A stretch of DNA of 64,000 nucleotides. Origin: Reclinomonas americana ATCC 50394. Its lineage: Eukaryota > Jakobida > Jakobea > Jakobida. Position numbers and translations under genes: made by a program. Positions within the stretch are counted from its first letter, which is position 1; every line of letters starts with the position of its first letter. This document shows, one piece after another, positions 21,151 to 33,000 of this stretch. The notes under the pieces are model-generated. The model worked only from the letters and a program-made list of their open reading frames with translations, had not been told where the DNA came from and did no database searches. Where the stretch lies: assembly GCA_048213135.1 (NCBI GenBank), contig PS015061.1, positions 31,172 through 95,171 of the forward strand, read 5' to 3'.

Positions 21151-22802
21151 CTACGGCGCTTTCGGGGGAGGAGGTATCACTCGCGTGCCCCAGATCATGT
21201 GGATGAGGTGGAGCATGTCGGCCAGGGCGATGAGGCCCATGGCCCAGAAGAAGCAGACGACGTCGGCAATGATGCCGATGGCGGGGACATTTGGCTGAGC
21301 ACTGCGGACGGCCGGCATGGCGAAGCTGCGAAGGTGCAGGAAACTGAGAAGATGGAGCTCAACAAGCGGAGCTGCATTGGTACGCACAGGAAGGCTGTGG
21401 TGAAGATGATGCGGGGAGGCTCGGGTTTCATGTCGCGGGTCCAAACGAGCACAGCGAACGAGAAGACCAGAAGGGCCAGGATCCACATCAGCACCATGAC
21501 GAAGATGGCAAAGAACTGCGCTGCACCATGAACGACAACTGGCATTTCTCGTCACGTGCGTGGTGCGTCTCACCTGAACAGTTTCCGAACGAGCAAACGT
21601 CACGTCCATGCCCAAGAAGACACCGTTGTTGTCAAAGTCGGATACAGTCGGCTGAATGTCCCACCTGGTGCGAGCTTCAGTGATCGATGGAAAATCAGAG
21701 TACCAACAAAAGAACCTCACCCTTGCAGACCACCGGAGAGAGTAAACAGGACCGGAGAAGGAACAACGTCATCGCCGGTGGCCGGCAGGGTCGTGGTGCC
21801 AGAAATAAAGACTGGTGTCGACTGGTACGAGTCGCACGGATAAAAGCTGGCATCTGGTGGGCAAGATGATGGGGAGAGAGAGAGAGAGGCAAAGATCAAA
21901 AGATAACATGTGCTGAGCAAGCATGTCGCAACGCAGCACAGCACGGACTGCCGTACCACCAGTAGCCAGATTGATGGTGATCTCCGTGGAAGGCATAATG
22001 CCACCCTTCTTGAATGCAATGGGCGTTTGGTCTGCACCACCAACATCACACCGAGTGAGGCGGAAAACGGGGTCGGTTTATCGTGATTGCCCAGGAACAC
22101 ACACCGATGGTCAAGTTGACTGCAGTGTTGAGCACGTAGTTGCCGCCCTGAATGTTGCTAAAGTCTCCCACAAAGTCACCTGTGACAACAAACGTGATCA
22201 TGAGTGATTAATTGATGACGTTAGCGCATACGGCCCACATACCACACGGGGCAAAAGTGACTCGCAAGCGGTACGTGCGCGCAATGGGATCGATGGAAGA
22301 CACAGTGCCGAAGATGGCAATAAAGTTGTACGAGGAACACAGTGCAGCGATCTCCTGGTTGCCGCCCACGTTGGGATTGTCGGGGGGGTTGATCACAGCC
22401 ACGGCCTTTGGATAAATCGGCTGCTCATTGGGGTTGGCCTGCGCAGTGGACTTGTTCTTGGCCTGCGCGCGGCGAGTCATGAGCACAGATGCAGCGAAGA
22501 AGAGAGCCATATATATGCATGCAGCGTCATCAACTCACATCATTGGCCGACGACACACCAGCCGCCACGACACCGGCAATCAGTGCCATGGCAAACAGAA
22601 TGGCGCCAATGAGATGCCACGTGCCACGACTAGGCCATTTGCAATTGGCACAGCATCGCCTGGACGCGGCGGCGTTCGGCGGTTTCCTGCTGAAACGTGT
22701 TTTCGTCAAATGATGATCATGCTCATTGATACCATGATTGCATTGCATCAGTTTGCTGCTGCGCGCACAGACGCACATGCATGCTCTCTCTCTCTCTCTA
22801 TC

Positions 22803-22897
<95 letters not shown>

Positions 22898-23025
22898 GTG
22901 TCACACACATACACTCATGTTACGCACTTGACTTCCACGACGGTGATGAGCGCAGGCGCGTCACCGCGCAACTCCACCAACTCCACATCGCGGTGTGTGG
23001 TCGAGGCGGGCGTCCTCGCGCGCAT
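21151..23025 (-). CDS. DUF4436 family membrane protein
   Basis: Nine minus-strand exons join in phase: 22928-23025, 22539-22686, 22243-22462, 22105-22179, 21957-22031, 21721-21853, 21574-21664, 21388-21515 and 21151-21325 (380 residues). One N-terminal membrane segment (HLIGAILFAMALIAGVVAAG) is followed by an extracytoplasmic beta-rich domain with FYPCDSYQ. Three C-terminal membrane segments follow, including FFAIFVMVLMWILALLVFSF and MPAVRSAQPNVPAIGIIADV then FFWAMGLIALADML. The ALP-LRNA-P--P-IG and FFWAM patterns are characteristic of DUF4436. Family function is not established; members occur in bacteria and fungi. The start is the in-frame ATG at 23025, 152 nt from the divergent NTPase gene. 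Confidence 0.75.
22785..22893 (+). repeat. (CT)n microsatellite
   Basis: A nearly pure CT tract of about 100 nt inside the first intron (22687-22927) of the minus-strand DUF4436 gene. On the coding strand it is GA-rich. Confidence 0.9.
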
Positions 23026-23177
23026 CGAGGAGTTGGCATGCGCGGGAGAGTCCATTGTGCGCGCGTAATCCGTGTGCGGAAAATGTTAGTTTGCATTGAT
23101 ATCAGCCGTCGTTTGGTGGGACACTTCGTGCTCAATGCAGTTTGAAGAACCCAGAAATTCCGTGTACGCATACGTAT
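23026..23177. promoter_or_regulatory. Probable bidirectional promoter
   Basis: 152 nt between the divergent DUF4436 and NTPase starts. It is AT-richer than the surroundings, with ATACGTATATGG at its edge. No specific element is recognised. Confidence 0.3.
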
Positions 23178-26100
23178 ATGGTGTATGTGTATGGTGGAGT
23201 GGAAGAGAGAGAGAGAGAGCATACATATACTCTTGCCAATTGCAAGGCATTTTATATATGCACACTGCATGCGCAGTTTCATGATCATGATAGCGCTCTG
23301 CCTGAAACCCAGTTACCTCAGAAGCCGAGCGCAGGGCGCCTTTTCCCCCTTGCTTGGTCAACTGCTTCGCACTCAGGTGACAGAACAGAAGGCTCGTCCC
23401 GTGCCCCATTCTACGCGATCGAGTCTCGAGCACAGATGGTTTGCTTCCTCTCTCTTGCCTCCCCTCCCCTCCCTCCTCTCACTTTCCCACTCGCCCACTC
23501 GCCCACTCGCCCACTCTCTCACTCTCTCACTCTCCCAGTCTCTCTCACACCCTCTCGCTAACTCCCTCTCCCTCATGCTTCCCTTTTCCCTTTCGTTTTC
23601 GCACTCACTTCACCCCACTGCCTGTGCACAGGAGGAAGACGCTGCGTCTTCTGCCGCCTCTGCTGCAGTTGCTTCCGCAGTGGAGAATGTGATCGGTGAG
23701 TTTCCGAACGAAGTCTGTCTCTCTTCACACTCTCTTACCTCACACGCGCACTCTCACACAGAGCAACTGTCGTCTGTGCAAGTGGCTGACGATGTCGCTG
23801 TTGCTGCTGTCGAGGATGCTGCTCCCGCTGTTGTTGAGGTTGTTGAGGTTGTCGACTTTGTGTTTCCGAGTCGCCAGCGTGCGGCAGTGCGAGCGAGTAA
23901 CATCGCACACGTGTCCACTGTTGGTGAGGAGCAACATCAGGGGAGGAGATGGAGTGTGCATGGAGTGTGTGAGTGATTGATTGCGCTTCACAATCACAGA
24001 ACAACCTGCTGTTTTTGCGATTTGCGGTGGTCGTGGCTCTGGCAAGTCATTCATGATGCGTCTGGTTGTGGAGGAGATGAAGCGGTCGGGATGGAAGCGA
24101 CCCATTCGGTATCTGCAATGGGATGCACCACAGGTGAGCCACTTCTCTTCTTTTATGCCTTTTGTATTCTGGTGTCGTACGCGTCTTCGCCTCTTCCTCC
24201 TTTCCCTCTTTGACTTCTCGAGTCTTTCTCCTCCTCCTCCCTTTCCTCTTCCTCCTCCTTCTCCTTCTCCTCCTACTCCTCCTCCTACTCCTCCTCCTCC
24301 TTCTTCTTCTTCTTCTTCTTCTTCCCCCTATTTTCCTTACCCTTGATTACCCTCGCGTAGGTCGCCGCTGTTGCCGACGGTGATGGCGAGGGGTCGGAGG
24401 AAGACAGCGCGGCGGGTGTGTGCTACGTGATCGATGGCATGGCGATGGACGACGCACTGGCTGCGCGTGCTGCCGTCGGTGAGTCGCTCGCGCTTGGTAT
24501 CGTTGCCACATGCCTTCTTCGTCATCACACTACTGTGGGAGCAGACCTGGTCAATGCAGTGGCCGTGATTGTGACGTGCACCAACTATGACGAGCGAGTT
24601 TTGCGTCAGGTGCTCAGCGGTGATGAGACGCGCATGTTTGTGCATGTGACAAGTGGCCTGGAGTCGCTGTCGGTGGCGGATGTGGATGCGTTTGTCAAGA
24701 CGGTTGGCGCGCGTGGTGTGGATGTGTCGGGATGGACGAGTGAGGTGTCGGCGCATTTGCTGCGCTCGCTGCAAATGCTGAACAATGCTGCTCCATTGGT
24801 GATGCAGTGTGTAGAGTTGCGTCGTCGACGATTAACCAGTCACCAGGTCCCTTTTTGTTTCTCATTCATCATTTTCTCGTGCACAGACACGCACTCTCCC
24901 GCCATCCGTCGCCACTGTCACCGGCGCTGATTGACGAAGTGGTGCATGCCATCGTCGCGCCACTGGAGCCACTGCCGTCATTGTCGTCGGTGATTGCGGG
25001 ACTGTCGCCGGCGGCGTGTGAGCTGCTCCTGTTCTCCGTGCTGGCCGACGAGTTTCACGTGCCGCTCACTGCCGACTTGGCGACCGCGCTGCATCACTTG
25101 GCGACAGATGTGGCGGCGGCACCGGCGGTGCTGGATGGCGTGGCGAAGGAGGCGATGGCGCTGGGTCATCGGATCGCGCTGCTGCCGATGAGTGTGGCAG
25201 ATCCGACCGACGAGACGGATGCTGACTGGCGCGAGCGACGTGCACGCATTGCGCGTGCGCTTCGTCAAGACGCACCCTTGTCGTCGTCGTCGTCGTCGTC
25301 GGCTGCCGAGGAGCTTGTGGCCACTGGCCTGGTGGAGTGCGTGTCGCACGATGTGGTCGACGCGGTGATGCTGCTGCTGCGGTGCGATGTGGTGCGACAC
25401 ACGAGGCATGCTCCTCGCGGGTGCACCGAGTACCGGCTGCGGTCGACGCTGACCACTCCATGTGTGCATGCCGTTGGTGGCCTCGGTGGCGAGCTGGAGC
25501 GTGTGCGGCATCTCTTCATTTGGGTGCTCTGTGCTGCGTGTACTGCGGTCGATGACATGGATGTGTTTCGTGAACACCTCTGCGGCCGGTATCTGCTGAA
25601 CACGAGCAGCCATTTGTGGACGTGCCTGGCCACGGACGACGGCTTGTGGATGCACTCTGCAGCCGTGGCTCCGGCCGCTGCGCTGCTGTATGGGTGTGGA
25701 GGACGACTGGCGGACTTGTCACGACGGTCGTGGCCGCGTCGGCGTTTCCCGCAGCCACTTGGCGAGCTGCTGTATGTGCGCACGGATCCGCCGCCATTGC
25801 CGTCGCCATCGGGACTGGTGGTGTCCGTGGTGTCGCCCGCGGATGTTCCTGGTTGTGGCGATCCACTGTTTCGAGCTCGGATGCATTGCCGGTCGTGCGT
25901 GGCATACGTGCTGAAGCGCACAAGCGAGTGCGTGGAGGCGTGTACTGCATTGTGGAGTGCCCTCCTCGCCGACGATGGCGGGGAGGTGGCGCGATGCGGC
26001 GCGCAGGCACTTGCCTACCTCGCGGAGTACGCTTGGTTCCTCTTCGAATGCAGTGAATACAACAAGCCGGCACTGATGGAGCTGGTGAAGGCCGGCATTG

Positions 26101-29100
26101 CGCGGTCGCGAGAGCTGCACGGCGACAACAGCATGGAGTCGCAAGGCTTGGTCGCCTCATTGGCCATGGCGTGTATGGAGGAAGGTCGTCTGTTGGAGAG
26201 CGAGCAGCTGCACAAGCCTTGCTACGATCTTGCGATCGAATCATTCGGTCGCAAGCACCCCATGTCCCTCGCGTTGGCCTTCATCTCGTCCGGCTGGGTC
26301 AGCGCCTCGGTGCGCGGCGAACTGGACTCTGCATGCACGATCCTGGTCGATTTGCTGGCCAATGTCTGTGAGGTGCACGGCCCGATGGATTCATCGGCCA
26401 TGTCATTGTCGAGGCAGTGCGCCCAGCTTCTGGAACGCCTCGGGCGGACTGTGGAAGCCGAAGCGCTGTACCGGCGTGAGTTGGCGTATCGGCGCGAGAC
26501 GGATGGTGAGGAGTCGGTGGAGACCATGCAGTCGATCTACAACCTCGCCGATTTGTTGCAGCTGGTGAGCGAAAAGCGCGAGGCCGATGCGCTCTACGCC
26601 GAATGCTCCACGCATCTGCGCGGCGAGATGGATCGAGTGGCCGACTCCAACGACGTCACGCCGCAGCTTCTCGACTTGCTCAACCTGGCAGCCATGTGCG
26701 CGCTGAAGCGTGAGGAGCACCAAAAGGCCGAGGATCTGTTCCGTCAGTGCTTGGCTGGCCGACGACGGCTGCATGGCATGCATAGTGTGCATACGCACAC
26801 GGCGCTGACGCACCTGGCTGTGTGCCTTAAACAGCGGGGTGAAGTGACGGAAGCCACGGAGCTGTTTCGGGAGATTCTCGCATCGGTCTCGCAGACGCAC
26901 GGGCCGCGAAGTCAGGTGACTGCCAGCATCATGTTCGACCTGGCCGACTGTTTGCAGCGCTTCGAGGATGCGGCGCACCTGGCCGAGAGCGAGACGATGC
27001 ATCGCGAGTGCCTCCAGTTGCGGCGTGAGATTTTCGGTGATCGACACCCCGACACGATGACGTCGTTGTGTGAGATGGCCTCGCTGCTGTACAAGAAGAT
27101 GCAACCAGAGGAGGCGGCGACGATGTATGCGGAGTGTCTTGCAGTGCAGCGCGAGTTGCTGGGGCCGAAGCATCAGGCCACGCTCATCACCATGCGCAAC
27201 TTGTCCGTGGTGTCATCGCTTCTCGGGCGACTGGATGTGTCGGAGGCGCTGACGCGCGACATTATTGCGGTGATGGTCGACATTCACGGTGTGAACTCGG
27301 CGGCTGTGGCCACTGCCGAACTCGACTTGGCCGACACGTTGGCACTCCAGCAGCGATCCAGCGAGGCACTGGAGGTGGCGCACACGGCAGTGCAGCACCT
27401 CCGTGAGGCACCAGATGTTGGCGAGTGCTGCGAGGTGTTCATGAATAACTTTAGCACGACTGTGCGTATTGTTGCGTCGTCAGCGGTGCCGTTGGACAAC
27501 ATACGTGACGTGCTGCAAGACGCACACACAGTGTCGTCCACGGTTCTCGGTGTGCACCACTTGGTGACTCTGGGTCTGCTGTCGCACCTCGCCGCGTGCG
27601 AGCAGCAAATGGGCAAGTCGGAGCAAGCTGTGCAACACTTCCGTGAGCTGGTGACGGCTCTACGTGCGTCGGAGGACGCACAGGCGCAGCCAATGTTACT
27701 GGAAATCATGTTGATGTTCGTGGTGCACCAGTTTCAAGCGGAGGAGTTCGACGAGGCGGCTGCTGTTGGCGTCGATTTGTTCCGGTGGCGTCGAGCGCTG
27801 TTCGGCGAGTGGCACATTGACACTGCCGACGTGCTGGCGGTACTGAATCGCGTGTACCATGCTTCTGGTGACGGCGTCAAGGCAGTGCAGTACGGCTTGC
27901 TGTGTGTTGAGGCTCGTCGGCGCGCGCTGGGCCCCGCTCACGTTCACACGCTCACGGCCATGATGAATGTGGCGACATCGTACGAGCTGCGCGGTCAATT
28001 CGCCGAGGCGGTGCAGCAGTTGCAGAATGGCTTTACGATATCCGAGTCAGCAACCGGTCGCCTCCACGTGACAACACTTGGCTTCGAGTTCCGTCTCGCT
28101 CAAGCACTGGTGAGGCTCGGCGATCTCGACAAGGCCGAAACGACGTTCCGCGACTTCCTGGCCAATATCAAGGACTTGCCCAAGGTGGCAGGACCTCGTC
28201 CAGCCCAAGATCAGGACGACGGCAATCAGCAGCAGGGCCCGGAGCACGACATTCCGAGTGCCAGCGATTTGGAGGATGAGACATTGTCGGCAGCTCTCGG
28301 GCTGTCGGAATGTCTTCGTCAGGCGCAGAAGATACCGGCGGCGTTGGAGGCGGCTCGCGAGTTCCAGTCCATGTGGCTGGCGGCGGGGCGCAACAAGCAG
28401 GACGACTACCTCACTGGCCTTTTGACGGAGGTCTCCTGTCTACTTGTGCTTGAACAGTACGCGGAGGCGGAGGTACGCTCACGGTCGGCGCTGGATCACT
28501 GCCGACAGGATGTTGGCGACGAACACCCCTACACTGTGTTGATGATGGCGCTGCTCGCGTCGTCGGTGTACAATCAGGGGCGTCTAGCTGATGCTGTGCC
28601 GGTGTTGGAAGAAGTTGCGCCACTGATACGCGGGGTGTTTGGGATGGATAATCACTACACGTTGTCGGCGTTGACACAATTGGCACGCGCGTACGTTCAA
28701 CTGGGGCGATTCGCGAATGCCATTCCCCTCTATGAGGAGCTGATACCGGCGCACCGTGCTGCTTGCGGAGACATGGATTCGACTACACTGAATATGACGA
28801 GAGAGTTGGCGCTGTGCCACGCAGCGCTACGCCATACCGAGGTGGCACTGGCGTTGGTACGAGAGCTGGAGCCGAGGTATCGCGCCGCTTATGGCGATCG
28901 GCATCCGGAAACCCTCAGCCTTCTGCACGCGCTGGCGTCCATGCTGCGGTCAAAGTGCGGAGACGAGAACGTTGACGCGCAGGCACTGGCGCTATTTGTC
29001 GAGTGTTACAATGGACGGCGGGAGGTGCTCGGCGAAGACGACAGTGAAACGATGGACGTGCTGCAAGAGCTGACATTGTATCGACTGGTGGCCGGAGAGG

Positions 29101-30031
29101 TGGACGTAGCGGAGCAGGGAGCGCGACAAGTGCTGGCGTGGCGCCGCCAGTCAGTGGGCGACCTCGACTTGGACACGGCAAGTGCGCGGCATGTGGTGGC
29201 GCTGTGCCTGCTGTGCCGGCAGTTGCAGGCGGTGGGCTGCGTCGATGTGCGACTGGGAAGCGTCAGACAGCTGCTGCAGTCGTGCCGTCAGCGGCTGCCG
29301 GTGGCAGTCGTTCGTGCGCCCGCTGGAGCCGCTGCCGCCGCCGCCGAGGGCAACCACGGCGGTGCTCCTGGCTCGCCGGGCAGCATTGCGAACAGTCAGG
29401 CGGTGGCGGTGGCCGGTGCCGAGCCAGCTGTGCTGAACCAGATCGACACGCTGCTACGCGAGTCACTGAGTGTGGTGCGCGCATTCCTGGGCGAGGCTTC
29501 AGGGGTGGCAGGCCAGTTGTTGGTGGAGCTGTCTGTGTGTGCACAGTTGCGAGGTGACACGGCTGCGGCGTGCCAGTTGCTGACGGAGGCCCGAGGCGTT
29601 TTCGCGGCAGAGGCTGGCGAGATGCACGTTCACACCCTGCACGTGATGTGCTATCTGGGTCAGTGTCTGGCCAGCATAAATTCACTGGCGGAGGCGGCGG
29701 CGATGTTGGAGGCCAGTGCAGCCGGGTTCCGACAAGTTTCGTGCGGTTTGAGCTCGAGGGGAAGATGGTGGTGGCTTGCTGATTGTCGATGATGATGTGT
29801 GTGCAGACTTGCGGTGACGAAGACGCCGACGCGGTGATGGCACGAGATGAGCTTGCACGAGTGCGCGGACTGCTGGCGGAGCAAGTCGGCGAGGTCGGTG
29901 GCGAAGAAGGACAACAAGTGCAGCGCGACGATCACGATCAACAGCAGCCGCAACAACAACAACAACAACAACAAATGCAAGGAGCTCAACCAGAGGCGGC
30001 ATTTGAAGGCAACGCACCGGATCCAGAGTGA
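23178..30031 (+). CDS. STAND-like P-loop NTPase with long TPR array (copy A)
   Basis: Exons: 23178-23438 (start uncertain), 23632-23695, 23762-23923, 24000-24133, 24361-24806, 24887-29735 and 29807-30031; exons 2-7 encode 1,959 residues. After an Ala/Val-rich leader comes an NTPase core: Walker A GGRGSGKS (about residue 172), Walker B-like VCYVIDGMAMDD, a sensor-type AVIVTCTNYDERVL and LNNAAPLVMQ resembling the GLPL box of STAND/NB-ARC proteins. A helical region follows. Roughly twenty kinesin-light-chain-type TPRs then run to the end, with recurring G-xHPxTL signatures such as GDEHPYTVLMMALLASS. STAND proteins are nucleotide-dependent switches that oligomerise when a repeat sensor binds ligand; that role is inferred. 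The terminal exon adds a Gln-rich tail. Two donors are unusual (GTGTGT at 24807, GTTTCG at 29736). It is the tandem paralogue of the next gene. Confidence 0.8.
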
Positions 30032-30061
30032 CCCCAGCATGTGTTGAAGTGTTGGAAGTGA

Positions 30062-33000
30062 ATGTTAAGTTGTCCATGCATGAAGTCCCGGCCGCCTTCC
30101 GTTCACGAAACGCACAAAGCAATGGTTTGATTGCTTCGCCTCCACGTCTGTTGCCTCCATCTGCTGTGCTCATGCGTGGAACATTACTGCTCACAGGAGG
30201 ACGTTGCCGCCTCTGCTGCAGTTGCTTCCGCAGTGGAGAATGTGATCGGTGAGTTTACCGAACGAAGTCTGTCTTTCTCACATTCTCTCACACGCGCACT
30301 CTCACACAGAGCAACTGTCGTCTGTGCAAGTGGCTGACGATGTCGCTGCTGCTGCTGTCGGGGATGCTCCTGCTGTTGTTGAGGTTGTTGAGGATGTCGA
30401 CTTCGTGTTTCCGAGTCGCCAGCGTGCGGCAGTGCGAGCGAGTAACATTGCACACGTGTCCACTGTTGGTGAGGAGCAACATCAGGAGGAGAGATGGAGT
30501 GTGCATGGAGTGTGTGAGTGATTGATTGCGCTTCACAATCACAGAACAACCCGCCGTGTTCACGATTTGCGGTGGTCGTGGCTCTGGCAAGTCATTCATG
30601 ATGCGTCTGGTTGTGGAGGAGATGAGGCGGTCGGGATGGAAGCGGCCCATTCGTTATTTACAGTGGGATGCACCGCAGGTGAACCACTTCTCTTCTAGAT
30701 CTGTTATGCCTTTTGTATTCCGGTGTCTTCCTCCTCCTCCCTTTCCTCCTCCTTCTTCTTCTTTCCTCCTTTTCCTCATTTCCCTCCTCCTCCTCCTTCT
30801 CCTCCTTCTCCTCCCTGTCCTCCTCGTCTTTCTCATCCTCTTTCTCCTCCTCCTCCTCCTCCTCCTCCTCCTCCTCCTCCTTCTCCACCTCCTCCCTTTC
30901 CACTCCCTCCTCCTCCTCCCCTTTGCCTTACCCTTGATTACCCTCCTGTAGGTCGCCGCTGTTGCCGACGGCGATGGCGAGGGATCGGAGGAAGACAGCG
31001 CTGCGGGTGTGTGCTACGTGATCGATGGCGTGGCGATGGACGACGCACTGGCTGCGCGTGCTGCCGCCGGTGAGTCGCTCACGCTTTGTATCGTCGCCAC
31101 ATGTCTTCTTCGTCATCACACTACTATGAGAGCAGACCTGGTCAACGCAGTGGCCGTGATTGTGACGTGTACCGACTATGACGAGCGAGTACTGCGTCAG
31201 GTGCTCAGCGGTGATGAGACGCGCATGTTTGTGCATGTGACAAGTGGCCTGGAGTCGCTGTCGGTGGCGGATGTGGACGCGTATGTCAAGACGGTTGGCG
31301 CGCGTGGTGTGGATGTGTCGGGATGGACGAGTGAGGTGTCGGCGCATGTGCTGCGCTCGCTGCGAATGCTGAACAACGCTGCTCCATTGGTGATGCAGTG
31401 TGTTGAGTTGCGTCGTCGACGATTAACCAGTCGCCAGGTCCCTTCTTGTTTTCTCATTCATCTTTTCTCGTGCACAGACACGCACTCTCCCGCCATCCGT
31501 CGCCACTTACATCCGCGCTGATTGACGAAGTGGTGCATGCCATCGTCGCGCCACTGGAGCCACTGCCGGCATTATCGTCGGTGATTGCGGGACTGTCGCC
31601 GGCGGCGCGTGAGCTGCTCCTGTTCTCCGTGCTGGCCGACGAGTTTCACGTGCCGCTCACTGCCGACTTGGCAGCCGCACTGCATCACTTGGCAGGAGAT
31701 GTGGCGGCGGCACCGGCGGTGTTGGATGGCGTCGCGAAGGAGGCAATGGCGCTGGGTCACCGGATCGCACTGCTGCCGATGAGTGTGGCAGATCCGACCG
31801 ACGAGACAGATGCTGACTGGCGCGAGCGACGCGCACGCATTGCGCGTGCGCTTGGCCAAGACGCACCCTTGTCGTCGTCGTCGTCGTCGTCGTCGGCTGC
31901 CGAGGAGCTTGTGGCCACTGGCCTGGTGGAGTGCGTGTCGCATGATGTGGTCGACGCGGTGATGCTGCTGCTGCGGTGCGATGTGGTGCGACACGCGAGG
32001 CATGCTCCTCGCCGGTGCACCGAGTACCGGCTGCGGTCGACGCTGACCACTCCGTGTGTGCATGCCGTTGGTGGCCTCGACAGCGAGCTGGAGCGTGTGC
32101 GGCATCTCTTCATCTGGGTGCTGTGTGGTGCCATGGCTGCAATTGATGAAGTGGACGTGTTGCGCGACCACTTGAGTGGCGAGCACATGCTGAACGCGTG
32201 CAGCCATTTGTGGACGTGTCTGGCCACGGACGACGGCTTGTGGATGCACTCTGCAGCCGCGGCTCCGGCCACCGTGTTGCTGTACAAGTGTGTAGCGCGA
32301 CTGGCGGACTTGTCACGACGGTCGTGGCCGCCGCGTCGCTTCCCGCAGCCACTTGGCGAGTTGTTGTTCGTGCGCACGGACCCTGGGCCGACGGGCTCCA
32401 TGGAGCTGTCGCCCGGCGCGGTTCCGGGTTGTGGCGATCCGCTGTTCCGAGCTCGGATGCATTGCCGGTCGTGCGTGGCGTACGTGCTGAAGCGCACTGG
32501 CGAGTGCGTGGAGGCATGTACGGCAGTGTGGGAAGCGCTTCTCGCTGCCGATGGCGGCGATATTGCGCGTTGCAGTGCGCAGGCACTTGAATACCTTCCA
32601 CTTATCGCCACCACGTTGTGCGAACGCAGCGAGTACAGCAAGGCCTCGGAGTTGCTGGTGGCCGGTATTGCACGGTCGCGAGAGCTGCATGGCGAGCACA
32701 GCCTCGAAACTCAGGGCATGATCAACGTGTTGGCTCTCGACTACGCCCAGGAGGGTCGGATTGCGGACGGCGAGAAACTGCACACTGAGTGCCACGTACT
32801 CGTTGTGGAGACGCTCGGCGCCAAGCACCCCTATGCACTCTCCATGGCCTTCAACGTCGCCAGCTGGGCGGTTGCTCGTGGCGACGTAGGCATGGCCAGT
32901 ACGATCCTTCTCGCTCTTCTGCCTGACGTCAACGAAATATTTGGAGCGCTCGACATGACGACAATGACCACGATGCAGAACTGTGCCCACCTGCTTGAAC

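Noticed and set aside
24162-24383. Leucine-rich open frame resembling membrane helices
   Set aside because: It is a (CCT/CTT)n polypyrimidine tract before the exon 5 acceptor of NTPase copy A; the same tract recurs in copy B.
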